Shown: piece after piece, positions 15,423-23,966 of the stretch
Layout of the letters: every line of letters starts with the position of its first letter
How positions within the stretch are numbered: position 1 is the first letter of the stretch
NCBI RefSeq assembly: GCF_900103695.1
Contig: NZ_FNHF01000005.1
Span: 155,000-192,757 of the forward strand
DNA length: 37,758 bases
Source of the DNA: Sediminibacillus halophilus
Lineage (GTDB): Bacteria; Bacillota; Bacilli; Bacillales; Amphibacillaceae
Reading direction: 5' to 3'
Translations under genes and position numbers: made by a program
Notes under the pieces: generated by a model
Told to the model about the DNA's origin: nothing
Seen by the model: the letters and a program-made list of their open reading frames with translations, nothing else
Databases searched by the model: none

Positions 15423-17420
15423 CTATAAAGGCAGTTCCGCGTCTACTCTTACAAACAGCGGCATGGTATCAAGCGGTGTTTCGCAGGTAATCCGCTGTCC
15501 GCCTTCGTAAAGTTCCCCGCTGTTTGTATCCTTCCAAGTTTCCCCTTGAGGCAGGTAAACCGAGCGGCTTGCCGTACCTTCCTGTAGCACAGGAGCCACC
15601 AGCAAGTCCGGTCCGAACATATAAGCATCCTCTACATTCCAGGCCTCCTGATCTTCCGGGAAGTCGTAAAACAATGGTCGCATCGGCGGAGTCCCTTTTT
15701 CATGTGCAGCTTTCATCAATCTGGTTATATAAGGGCGCAACCGCTCGCGCATTCCCATATATTTTTTAAAAATCTCATAGGCTTCTTCACCATAACTCCA
15801 CACTTCATTGTCGGCACCACTCGGACATAAACCGCCACCGCTGGTCCCAAGCGGTTCCTGATGTGGCTCGCGGTCGCCATGCAGACGGAAAACGGGACAA
15901 AATGTACCGTATTGGAACCAGCGGATCATGCATTCCCGGAATTCCGGGTCATCCGGGTTGCCTCCATGAAAACCGCCGATGTCCGTTGTCCACCACGGAA
16001 TACCTGCCAGTCCCATATTCAATCCAATGGCAAACTGGTTCCGTAACGAGGCAAAACTAGAGTCGATGTCTCCCGACCAAACGAGCGCTCCATACCGCTG
16101 GCTGCCGGCCCAGGCACAACGGACAAGGTTGACTACGTTCTTCTGTCCTTCGGCGGTCATCCCATCATAAAAAGCCTTCGAATACATGGCAGGATAAATA
16201 TTTCCGACCTGAACATTTGGCCCGATATGGTAGCGGAAATTGTCAAAATCGTAGACGTTGTACTCCGGCTCCGCTTCATCAAGCCAGAAGGTTTTGATTC
16301 CATAGTCATAATAGTTTTGTTTCGCTTTGTTCCAGACATACTCTCTTGCCCCAGGATGGGTGGCGTCAAAATAAAGCGTGTTGCCCAGAAAGTCATGGTT
16401 AATACGGATGCCGCGATCCGTTCTCGTCAAATAGCCTTTTCGCAGCATTTCTTCATAGTTTTCGCTTTGCTTATCGACAGTCGGCCAAATCGATACCATT
16501 AGCTCGATTCCCATGTCTTTCAGTTCCTTGACCATCGCTTCCGGATCCGGCCAATAGTCTTTATCGAACCGCCAGTCGCCCTGTTTCGGCCAATGGAAGT
16601 AATCGATGACAATCACCGAAATCGGGAGTCCGCGACGTTTATATTCCCTTGCGACCTCCAGCAATTCTTCCTGTGTCTGGTAGCGCAGCTTGCACTGCCA
16701 AAAGCCCATTCCGTACTCCGGCATCATCGGTACCGTTCCAGTTGCTTTGGCATAGGCTTCTTCGATTTCTGCGGGAGTGTCTCCGGCTGTGATCCAATAG
16801 TCCAATTGCTTGGTCGACTCCGCTTTCCATTCGGTTATGTTTTTGCCAAACGTCACTTGCCCCACAGCTGGATTGTTCCAGAGAAATCCATAGCCGAGAC
16901 TGGATAGTGCGAATGGCACAGTGGCCTGTGAATTTCGCTGGGCAAGTTCGAGCGTGCAGTTTTTCAAATCCAATATCGGCTGCTGGTATTGCCCCATCCC
17001 ATAAAGCTTTTCCTCCGGGTTGGATTCAAATCTTAACGTCAGTTGGTAATCCCCGCCCAAGTGGGGCTGAAACTCACGTGCATCTATTTTCAACGCACTG
17101 CAAAACGCTTTGATGTTCCTGCGGTTTCGGACATACTCTTCCAGTAGTATCTCATTCTTTTGGTTATAGAAAGTAAGTTTGCCGGCACTTGTCAGCTCGG
17201 CCCTGATTTTGCCATTTTGCACGATGGCTTTTTCCGCGCCGATCGTAATCTCGGCAGTGCCCTCTTCCGGTTCAAGCAGGGCCCAGTCTTGCGGCTCCAT
17301 TTCCGCGTGGAACGTCGAGCGGACACGCAAGCTGTTTTCTCCCCATGGCTCAATCCAAAGTTTTTCACTATCGTATTCTCGTATCAGGCGGTTGCCTTGT
17401 TTTCTGAAAACCTCTTTCAT
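15423..17420 (-). CDS. GH31 alpha-glycosidase (probable alpha-xylosidase or alpha-glucosidase)
   Basis: A 665-residue cytoplasmic GH31 enzyme. ATG 17420 has AGGAG close by and GGAGGG at 10 nt; a TTG at 17438 adds only six residues. The catalytic nucleophile is D381 in FWLDEAEPE. The likely acid/base is D451 in WSGDIDSSF. The substrate-side segment VIDYFHW (271-277) differs from the YicI-type enzyme of this cluster, so the two probably attack different linkages or chain lengths. The EAEPE variant is seen in bacterial oligosaccharide-acting GH31 enzymes. It lies between the two binding-protein genes. Exact specificity remains open. Confidence 0.9.
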   Translation of the reverse strand: MKEVFRKQGNRLIREYDSEKLWIEPWGENSLRVRSTFHAEMEPQDWALLEPEEGTAEITIGAEKAIVQNGKIRAELTSAGKLTFYNQKNEILLEEYVRNRRNIKAFCSALKIDAREFQPHLGGDYQLTLRFESNPEEKLYGMGQYQQPILDLKNCTLELAQRNSQATVPFALSSLGYGFLWNNPAVGQVTFGKNITEWKAESTKQLDYWITAGDTPAEIEEAYAKATGTVPMMPEYGMGFWQCKLRYQTQEELLEVAREYKRRGLPISVIVIDYFHWPKQGDWRFDKDYWPDPEAMVKELKDMGIELMVSIWPTVDKQSENYEEMLRKGYLTRTDRGIRINHDFLGNTLYFDATHPGAREYVWNKAKQNYYDYGIKTFWLDEAEPEYNVYDFDNFRYHIGPNVQVGNIYPAMYSKAFYDGMTAEGQKNVVNLVRCAWAGSQRYGALVWSGDIDSSFASLRNQFAIGLNMGLAGIPWWTTDIGGFHGGNPDDPEFRECMIRWFQYGTFCPVFRLHGDREPHQEPLGTSGGGLCPSGADNEVWSYGEEAYEIFKKYMGMRERLRPYITRLMKAAHEKGTPPMRPLFYDFPEDQEAWNVEDAYMFGPDLLVAPVLQEGTASRSVYLPQGETWKDTNSGELYEGGQRITCETPLDTMPLFVRVDAELPL

Positions 17421-17453
17421 ATCTCCTGCACCCTCCAACTCAGCAGTAATCGG

Positions 17454-18698
17454 TTATTCTACTTCCTCTACCTTCGCGGCCGCATCGGATAAAGCTTCTT
17501 CCACTGGCTTCGAATCAGTCAGGGATTCCTGTATGGCAATTTGAATCGCTTCCGAAATTTTCGGCCAATCCGGTGAGGGTCCGCGTGCTTCCGCCACTTC
17601 CATAATCGGTATGAACGCCTGTAAGTAGTCATCGTTCTTCCAGTAATCCGAATCATTCAGAACATCCTGTCTTGGCGGAAAATAACCTGTATTCTTAGTA
17701 AAGCCTTCAATTTGCTCAGGAGCCAACAGCCACGTCAAAAATTCCCAGGCCGCATCAACATTGGCCTCCTTGGTAATTTCAATATTGTCACCGCCAAGTA
17801 CGGAGGAAACTTGTTTGTCTTTCGGAATCGGCACAATCCCGAAGTCCATGTCTGGATTGTTTTCCTGCAGGCGTTCGATCATCCAGGGGCCGTTTACCAT
17901 CATCGCCAATTGCTCAGAGGAAAATTTCGTCGCCAAATCATCCTGAGTAGAGCTGAGTATATCCTCGCTCATCGAATCGTTATCCAGCATGTCTTTGATA
18001 AGTGATAATGCTTTTTTCGCTTCTTCCGATTCTAAATGTTGATAATCTCCACCCGCAGAATAAAGGAACGGATAAAATTGAAAGGTGGCTTCTTCTGACT
18101 TAACCGCAGATATGCCCAGTCCTTTCCGATCCTCCGTTGTTAATTCTGCAGCAGCCTTCTTCAGCTCCTCCCATGTTTCAGGCGGTTCCATTCCTGCCTT
18201 TTCAAACATGCCTTTGTTGTAAAATAGACCTAACGCATTACTCGTCAGAGGCATGCCGTAATGTTTCCCTTCATAGACGGTCGATTGCAGGGGAGAATCC
18301 AAAAAGTTCTCTGTTTGTTCCCAGTCCTCCACTTTCTCAGTAATGTCGGCCAGTACGCCCATCGATGCCAAAGAAGCGTTATCGACGGTGTCGGAGATAA
18401 TAATGTCAGGAAGATTGCCGCCGGCAGATCCGATGGATAATTGCTTCTTGATATCGCTGAACGGCACATATTCACTTTTCACATGCACTTCATCCTGTGA
18501 CTCATTAAATTTGTCCAACAGTTCCGTCAAATACTCTTCGGATCCGGTATAATAGTGCCACAAAAGAATTTCCTGCTTCCCATCCGCGGTTTCCGTGTCC
18601 GTACCGGACTCTTCTGTGATACTGGAACCACCTCCGCAAGCGCTCAGCATGAAGAAAAGCAGCAAACTAGTAAAAGACAACAGCCATCCTTTCTTCAA
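17454..18698 (-). CDS. Sugar ABC transporter substrate-binding lipoprotein 2
   Basis: A family 1 solute-binding lipoprotein, paralogue of the one at 14079-15341. In-frame GTG or TTG codons occur at 18707, 18704, 18701 and 18698. TTG 18698 is chosen because AAGGGG lies 8 nt upstream and the product then begins MKKGWLL, a normal lipoprotein signal ending in LSAC (414 residues). It is the first gene of the operon, opposite the AraC regulator. Having two binding proteins for one permease pair suggests two ligands or chain lengths, or a recent duplication. Confidence 0.9.
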   Translation of the reverse strand: MKKGWLLSFTSLLLFFMLSACGGGSSITEESGTDTETADGKQEILLWHYYTGSEEYLTELLDKFNESQDEVHVKSEYVPFSDIKKQLSIGSAGGNLPDIIISDTVDNASLASMGVLADITEKVEDWEQTENFLDSPLQSTVYEGKHYGMPLTSNALGLFYNKGMFEKAGMEPPETWEELKKAAAELTTEDRKGLGISAVKSEEATFQFYPFLYSAGGDYQHLESEEAKKALSLIKDMLDNDSMSEDILSSTQDDLATKFSSEQLAMMVNGPWMIERLQENNPDMDFGIVPIPKDKQVSSVLGGDNIEITKEANVDAAWEFLTWLLAPEQIEGFTKNTGYFPPRQDVLNDSDYWKNDDYLQAFIPIMEVAEARGPSPDWPKISEAIQIAIQESLTDSKPVEEALSDAAAKVEEVE

Positions 18699-18763
18699 CA
18701 ACAACACCCCTTCTTTTCTTGTAAAATCAGCACTCTCCCACTTTTGTCATGCGGCAAGACTTA

Positions 18764-18777
18764 GTTAATCGCTTTCA
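18764..18777 (-). promoter_or_regulatory. Weak cre-like motif upstream of the glycan operon
   Basis: TGAAAGCGATTAAC on the minus strand fits the cre consensus at about 11 of 14 positions. It is placed roughly 65 nt before the first gene of the operon. Confidence 0.3.
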
Positions 18778-18887
18778 CTATTTGATAAAAAATAAGACCC
18801 CTGACCATTCGCGGTTTGGACGCGTTTGATTTGTCGAGATGCCTGATAAGGGAGAAGCAAATGCTTAATTAAAATAATAGTGATAAT

Positions 18888-18901
18888 AGAAAGCGTTTTC
18901 T
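18888..18901. promoter_or_regulatory. cre-like site (CcpA) in the divergent promoter region
   Basis: AGAAAGCGTTTTCT fits TGWAARCGYTWWCW at 13 of 14 positions. It sits between the glycan operon and the AraC gene and could repress either. Confidence 0.5.
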
Positions 18902-18932
18902 TTATTAATTCTCGCAATTTATAACACAATTC

Positions 18933-18941
18933 TGATATATT
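18933..18941 (+). promoter_or_regulatory. Extended -10 promoter of the AraC gene
   Basis: TGATATATT fits an extended -10 element (TG-N-TATAAT). It lies 25 nt before the ATG. No good -35 box stands at 17 nt, as is common for extended -10 promoters and activator-dependent genes. Confidence 0.4.
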
Positions 18942-18965
18942 GAGAGATAAGGGGGGAAATCACAA

Positions 18966-19868
18966 ATGGATAAAAATCGGTTGATGGAAGATAGAAATCA
19001 TGGAGATCCGATGTTTCCTTTAAGAACCTATACGGAAAATAAACTCGATTCCAATGGTGTTATTTTTGGCTTGCACTGGCATTATGAAATGGAATTTACG
19101 CTACTGCAAAAAGGACCGGCCATTTTTCAAATTGGTTCCTCCAGTGTCATCTTAGAGCCAGGTGAAGCGGTTCTGATTCCGAGCGGTCAGCTGCATGCGG
19201 CATATCCTTACGAACAAAACAATTTTCAAATCACCGCTATCGTCTTTCATCTTAATTTTCTCCGCAGCTTTGCGTACGATCAAATAGAGTCCCATTATGT
19301 AGACCGTTTGGAACAGCTTGAAACATCCCAGCCTCTCATCATCAAACCAAAAACTGACTGGGAGCAATCGATTTTATACTCCCTCTCCCGCATCATCCAC
19401 TATGAACAAAACAGACCGCCAGCCTATGAACTGGCAATCAAGGGATTGTTGTTCGAAGTGATGGCGGAATGGCTTGGAAACTATCCTATCCCTGACAAGG
19501 CCGTCCATAATGTTAAAACGGACCAAATCAAAAAGGTCCTCCTATATATCGAGGACCATTTCCAGGAAAAAATCAGGATAAAAGATTTAGCCTGCGTTGT
19601 ACAAATGAGCGAGGGCCATTTCAACCGTTTCTTTAAGTCGATTGTCCGGATGACACCGATTGAATATATCAATACTATCCGTATCAATCATGCGGCGAAA
19701 TTACTGCGGGAAACTGATCGAAAAATCCTCACCATTGCATTGGACGCAGGCTTCGACAATCAAAGTTATTTCATTCGTACATTTAAACGATTTAAAAGCT
19801 GTACGCCATCTCGTTATAGAAAAGTGAAAGAGCCTGTAGAAGAACCGATAGGATTTTCGAATAGATAA
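18966..19868 (+). CDS. AraC-family regulator of the glycan operon
   Basis: A 300-residue protein with AAGGGGGG before ATG 18966. The N-terminal half is a cupin-type sensing domain (HWHYEMEFTLLQKG, EPGEAVLIPSGQLHAAYP). The C-terminal 100 residues carry two AraC helix-turn-helix units (IRIKDLACVVQMSEGHFNRF and ILTIALDAGFDNQSYFIRTF). It is divergent from the glycan operon, which fits a local activator responding to a sugar. The binding site is not evident. Confidence 0.92.
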   Translation: MDKNRLMEDRNHGDPMFPLRTYTENKLDSNGVIFGLHWHYEMEFTLLQKGPAIFQIGSSSVILEPGEAVLIPSGQLHAAYPYEQNNFQITAIVFHLNFLRSFAYDQIESHYVDRLEQLETSQPLIIKPKTDWEQSILYSLSRIIHYEQNRPPAYELAIKGLLFEVMAEWLGNYPIPDKAVHNVKTDQIKKVLLYIEDHFQEKIRIKDLACVVQMSEGHFNRFFKSIVRMTPIEYINTIRINHAAKLLRETDRKILTIALDAGFDNQSYFIRTFKRFKSCTPSRYRKVKEPVEEPIGFSNR

Positions 19869-19883
19869 CCTGATCAAGCCACT

Positions 19884-19922
19884 AAAAAGACGATTCCCAA
19901 ATAAAAGGAAATCGTCTTTTTT
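19884..19922. terminator. Bidirectional terminator between AraC and TetR genes
   Basis: AAAAAGACGATT pairs with AATCGTCTTTTT, flanked by A and T runs. It can serve both converging genes. Confidence 0.85.
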
Positions 19923-19942
19923 ACCAAAACCATCTAATCCGT

Positions 19943-20524
19943 CTATCTCTCCTCCATCACTCGGTGGCGAAGCTGATAAATCTGTTTCGCCATATAGGAC
20001 GGCGTGTATGGCATATCATTTTGCAGCCAGGCCACGATTGTACCCATGTAGGCGGCGGAGTCGTACCAAATCACAATGTCTTTCTGTACACTGGAAGCAT
20101 CTTCCTTCCGCTCCACTCTCGAAATAATTCGCTCTGTCAGAAATGCCAACAGCCTGTCTCGAAAAATCGGAATTCGTTTAGAGGTGAAGACGACTTTGTA
20201 AAACCCTGCATTGTCGGCTATATGGTGAAGTACACGCTCCATTACATGCCATTTTTCGGTTTCTTCAGTGGAGTTTCGTTCTGCTCTCGCTTCCCTCCAT
20301 ACCCTTATCAAATCTTCCATCATATCTTCGGCCATCTTTTCCAGCATATCCGGTATATCCCGGTAATGCAGGTAAAAGGTGACCCGGTTGATTGTCGCCC
20401 GCTCCGCAAGGCGGTTTACCGACAGTTTTTCGATATCGATTTCCTGTATCAGTTCGACAAACGCATCCTTCAATAATCGACGTGTCCGAACGATTCGTGG
20501 ATCAGCTTTTTTCTTTTCCTCCAT
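19943..20524 (-). CDS. TetR-family transcriptional regulator
   Basis: A 193-residue protein. The N-terminal helix-turn-helix (about 28-60; IEKLSVNRLAERATINRVTF, then YLHYRDIPDML) is typical of TetR. The C-terminal part resembles the DhaS/TetR_C_8 type (FYKVVFTSKRIPIFRDRL, WYDSAAYMGTIVAWLQ). Shine-Dalgarno-like purine runs precede ATG 20524. It is divergent from a DHA2 efflux pump and most likely represses it. A 9-bp-arm inverted repeat over the pump promoter is the likely operator. Confidence 0.9.
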   Translation of the reverse strand: MEEKKKADPRIVRTRRLLKDAFVELIQEIDIEKLSVNRLAERATINRVTFYLHYRDIPDMLEKMAEDMMEDLIRVWREARAERNSTEETEKWHVMERVLHHIADNAGFYKVVFTSKRIPIFRDRLLAFLTERIISRVERKEDASSVQKDIVIWYDSAAYMGTIVAWLQNDMPYTPSYMAKQIYQLRHRVMEER

Positions 20525-20645
20525 CTCCCTTTTCCTCCCCTTTCTTTCTATACTACATTTTTTAAATTTCTGCTGAATTTCCCTGCTTTAAACGACATCA
20601 ATTCATCGATTGTAAATTAATAGACAGATCACAAAAAATTGTATA

Positions 20646-20674
20646 TTGAACCCACCAATCTTCCTATCTATAAT
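20646..20674 (+). promoter_or_regulatory. SigA promoter of the DHA2 exporter
   Basis: TTGAAC (20646-20651), a 17-nt spacer and TATAAT (20669-20674) make a near-consensus promoter. The transcription start is expected near 20681. Confidence 0.75.
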
Positions 20675-20698
20675 TTAATTTATATGTTGTAAATTATA
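20669..20698. promoter_or_regulatory. Inverted repeat over the exporter promoter, putative TetR operator
   Basis: TATAATTTA (20669-20677) and TAAATTATA (20690-20698) are exact inverted repeats separated by 12 nt. They cover the -10 box and start site. TTGTAAATTA at 20687-20696 is also repeated at 20610-20619, closer to the TetR gene. Confidence 0.5.
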
Positions 20699-20745
20699 CT
20701 ACAGTTTATAAAATTATTGAAACAACCAGGAAAGGATGAAAATCA

Positions 20746-22215
20746 TTGACTTCCAGCAAAACAACAGACAACAGTGTGGTCAGAAAGGGTCCAGTTTTGA
20801 CGATCATGATTTTGGGCGCTTTCTTTGCTATTTTCAACCAGACAACCATGACCGTTGCACTCCCGACATTGATGGAGGAATTCAACATTGAAGCGGCGAC
20901 CGGCCAATGGTTGACGACAGGATATATGTTGGTGAACGGTGTGCTGATTCCGGTCACGGGCTTTTTGATGCTGCGCTTTTCAACCCGCCAGCTGTTCCAA
21001 ACCGCGATGATCATTTTCCTGACCGGGACACTTGTCTCCGCCATGGCCATGAACTTCCCTGTCCTGCTCACCGGTCGGCTCATCCAGGCAGCATCAACAG
21101 GGATTATGATGCCGCTATTAATGAACGTGGTTTTGTCGCTTTTCCCTCCGGAAAGGCGTGGAGCCGCAATGGGTACGGTCGGACTTGCGATTATTTTTGC
21201 TCCTGCCATCGGGCCGACGCTTACCGGTTATATTCTAGATGCTTTTCCATGGCAAGTCTTGTTTTATGGCATGGTGCCATTTGTGGTCGTAATCATTATT
21301 TGCGGCTTCATCTTTTTGAAAAACGTTTCGGAAACCACTAAAAGCAAGCTTGACCTGGTCAGTCTGATTCTTTCCACCATCGGATTCGGAGCCCTCTTGT
21401 ACGGATTCAGCGAGGCAGGGAACGAGGGATGGTCCAATACCGAAGTAGTGATTGCTCTCAGTATAGGGGTATTGACAATCGGGCTATTTACATGGCGCCA
21501 GTTGACTTCCGGAAAGCCATTCCTTGATTTGAAGGCTTTCCGCTACAACATGTTTTCCTTGACGACGATCATCAACTGCGTGATTACGGTGGTGATGTAT
21601 GCCGATATGATTTTACTGCCGCTTTATTTGCAAAACGCCCGGGGCTTCACCGCTTTGGAAGCCGGAGTCCTCATGTTTCCCGGAGCACTTTTGATGGGAC
21701 TATTGAGCCCGGTAGTAGGAAAGCTTTTCGATCGCTACGGAGTGAAGTGGCTGGCCATTTTCGGGATTACGATTATTCTGGCAACGACCTACAGCTTCGC
21801 AAACCTGAGCGATGCGACAAGCTATACATTCCTCATATTGATGTACACGGGCCGCCGGATCGGGATGGCATTGTTCCTGATGCCGCTGCAAACGGCAGGA
21901 CTGAACCAACTGCCATCCAGCCTGAACGCACACGGAACGGCCATCTCCAATACGGCTCGGCAAGTAGCTGGTGCGATCGGCACTTCCTTGATCGTCACGA
22001 TTATGACCAGCAGAACGAAAAACCATCTGCAGGATATCGCGGCCCAGGGGGCAGCAAACGGTGAAACACAGGCACACATGACCATGGAAGCTTCTATCCA
22101 GGGAATTAGTGACGCCTACGCCGTTATGCTTTTGTTCGGGGTGATCAGTCTTGTCCTGTCCTTTTGGATAAAGCGTGTGAAACAGGCGCCGGAAGAAGAA
22201 TTGGCAGTGGGCTGA
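20746..22215 (+). CDS. DHA2-family MFS drug exporter (EmrB/QacA type)
   Basis: A 489-residue protein with about 14 hydrophobic segments, typical of DHA2 drug:H+ antiporters. It starts at TTG 20746 with GGAAAGGATG upstream; an ATG inside that element is out of frame. Motifs include TMTVALPTLMEEF in TM1, GRLIQAASTGIMMPL and the TM5 motif GPTLTGYIL. A TetR gene is divergent. The substrate is unknown; biocides or antibiotics are usual for this family. Confidence 0.92.
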   Translation: MTSSKTTDNSVVRKGPVLTIMILGAFFAIFNQTTMTVALPTLMEEFNIEAATGQWLTTGYMLVNGVLIPVTGFLMLRFSTRQLFQTAMIIFLTGTLVSAMAMNFPVLLTGRLIQAASTGIMMPLLMNVVLSLFPPERRGAAMGTVGLAIIFAPAIGPTLTGYILDAFPWQVLFYGMVPFVVVIIICGFIFLKNVSETTKSKLDLVSLILSTIGFGALLYGFSEAGNEGWSNTEVVIALSIGVLTIGLFTWRQLTSGKPFLDLKAFRYNMFSLTTIINCVITVVMYADMILLPLYLQNARGFTALEAGVLMFPGALLMGLLSPVVGKLFDRYGVKWLAIFGITIILATTYSFANLSDATSYTFLILMYTGRRIGMALFLMPLQTAGLNQLPSSLNAHGTAISNTARQVAGAIGTSLIVTIMTSRTKNHLQDIAAQGAANGETQAHMTMEASIQGISDAYAVMLLFGVISLVLSFWIKRVKQAPEEELAVG

Positions 22216-22238
22216 ACCTGTTTACTGGTATTAGAAGA

Positions 22239-22268
22239 AATCCCCTTCCTTTTATCGGAGGGGATTCT
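22239..22268 (+). terminator. Terminator after the DHA2 exporter
   Basis: AATCCCCTTC pairs with GGAGGGGATT, with one G-U pair, followed by a short T-rich stretch. It lies between converging genes. Confidence 0.6.
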
Positions 22269-22302
22269 TTCATCACAAGAAAAACGTATGATTTTTTCAC
22301 TT

Positions 22303-23202
22303 TTACCTTTCCCATTGGCATTTCATCCTTAATTGCCCTTCAACAAACTCCGCGGTCAGACTGCCATTCATCTTTTCCATGAGGCTCTTGGCAATCGGTA
22401 GTCCAAGCCCTGTACCCTTTCCCGTCCTTGTCTGGTCCGCTTTATAAAACCGATCGAAAAGATGGACCAAATCCTCTTCGCTTAACCGGTCGACCGAATT
22501 GCTGACAGTCAAGTGGACGGATGCAGGCGTTTGTTCAAGTTGGACAGATACATCCCCGCTCGAATGCCTGACTGCATTAATTACTAAGTTTTCCAGCACC
22601 CGTTTAACCGCGGACGGATCAGCCATTACCATGATCTCTTCCTCCGACCTATCAAATCTCGGTTCTATCTTTCTTTTTTTGAATTCTTCATAAAAACCTA
22701 CCAACACCTCAGAAAGGAGAGGATTCAATTTTACCCTCTCCAGTTTCATCGGATAATCCGCTTGTTCGATAACAGAAAGCTCGAAAAAGTCCTCCAGCAA
22801 GATCTGTAATCTTTTTACACCTTTCTTGACGGTACCGATATATTCCTTTCTTTCCTCAGAACTTAATTGATCGGATTCCAAAAACTGAAGATATCCCGAT
22901 ATCGTCGTCAACGGCGTGCGGATGTCATGAGAGATATAAGATATCGCCTGCTTCAGCTCATTTTCCGTCTTTCGCTTGTCCGCCTTGGCTTTTTTTGTCC
23001 GATCGATTTGATGATTGATTTCCTTTGCCAGCTTTTCTATATCGTTGTCAAAAAAACGAATGTCCACTTTCTTTCCCGTAACCTGTTCATTCACAGCACG
23101 CAGCTGGCCAGCCATCCGCTTGATTTCCTTTTTTAACAAGTACTGACGGGTGAGCAGATAAACAGTAAGCAATCCCGTTATGATCATCGCTCCATATAAC
23201 AT
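22303..23202 (-). CDS. Sensor histidine kinase of the ABC-linked two-component system (YcbM-like)
   Basis: A short kinase of 299 residues with one N-terminal transmembrane helix (about 3-22) and no extracellular sensor domain. HisKA holds H92 (SYISHDIRTPLTT). The ATPase domain has N-box NLVINAVRHS and G-box GKGTGLGLPIAKSL. Such intramembrane-type kinases usually sense through the partner ABC transporter. It is the last gene of the module, 20 nt after the permease gene. The set matches the layout of Bacillus ycbLMNO, linked to peptide-antibiotic or bacitracin-type resistance. That role is inferred. Confidence 0.88.
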   Translation of the reverse strand: MLYGAMIITGLLTVYLLTRQYLLKKEIKRMAGQLRAVNEQVTGKKVDIRFFDNDIEKLAKEINHQIDRTKKAKADKRKTENELKQAISYISHDIRTPLTTISGYLQFLESDQLSSEERKEYIGTVKKGVKRLQILLEDFFELSVIEQADYPMKLERVKLNPLLSEVLVGFYEEFKKRKIEPRFDRSEEEIMVMADPSAVKRVLENLVINAVRHSSGDVSVQLEQTPASVHLTVSNSVDRLSEEDLVHLFDRFYKADQTRTGKGTGLGLPIAKSLMEKMNGSLTAEFVEGQLRMKCQWER

Positions 23203-23222
23203 TTACTCACCCGCCACCTTTC

Positions 23223-23966
23223 CTACTTGATTTCTTTATGTTTAAAAATAAGGCTGCCCACCATCCCGAATACCAGGAATGTCACGACTGGAACCACGGT
23301 TACCTTGATTACTTCCGTACCACCCAATTGGTTGATTTCGATGATCTTTTTGGATAACTGGAAAACAGAATTGTCATGGACAGGTTTCAAGAATGCCAGT
23401 TTGGAACTGATCATCCCCAACAAGGTATCTGCCAACATGAAGAACAGCAATAAAAAACCAATCGTTTTTCCGCTGTCAGTAAACATAATTGAAAATACAG
23501 CCATGACCGAGGCAAAAGCTGCCGCATATAGAATCGTGAGTCCGATTGTCTGGAGATAATAGGACCAGTCCAAACTGCCAGGGAATCCTGCGATTGTACT
23601 GATGGCAGTCATAACCACCGGCATGGTGATCGAGATGATAATGGCCCCCACCGAGAACATGACCAACTTGGCATAGTAAATCCTGGTCCGGTTATTTCCA
23701 GACGAAGCGAGAGACTTCATCGTTCCCCTCGAATATTCGCTCGTAATAAAAAAACCGGCTAGAATACAAGGGATGTAAGAAACGATTTGCTCATTGAAGC
23801 TGAGGGCATAATACTGGTAGTAATCATTCAGTTGTGCGAGTTCCCCACCGTCTAAGCGGTCCATCATTGTCTGGAGGACAGCATAGGCGATAATTATTCC
23901 TGTCAGCACCCATAAGGAACGGTCATTTCTCAACTTGAACCATTCGGTCTTCATCAAGTTACCCAT
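23223..23966 (-). CDS. ABC-2 type permease (BcrB/YcbO-like)
   Basis: The start ATG 23966 follows GGAGGTG by 6 nt and overlaps the end of the ATPase gene by 8 nt, giving 247 residues. There are about six hydrophobic segments. MKTEWFKLRNDRSLWVLT and SEYSRGTMKSLASSG are typical of ABC-2 permeases of bacitracin-exporter type. It pairs with the ATPase encoded just upstream as a small exporter or resistance pump. Confidence 0.88.
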   Translation of the reverse strand: MGNLMKTEWFKLRNDRSLWVLTGIIIAYAVLQTMMDRLDGGELAQLNDYYQYYALSFNEQIVSYIPCILAGFFITSEYSRGTMKSLASSGNNRTRIYYAKLVMFSVGAIIISITMPVVMTAISTIAGFPGSLDWSYYLQTIGLTILYAAAFASVMAVFSIMFTDSGKTIGFLLLFFMLADTLLGMISSKLAFLKPVHDNSVFQLSKKIIEINQLGGTEVIKVTVVPVVTFLVFGMVGSLIFKHKEIK

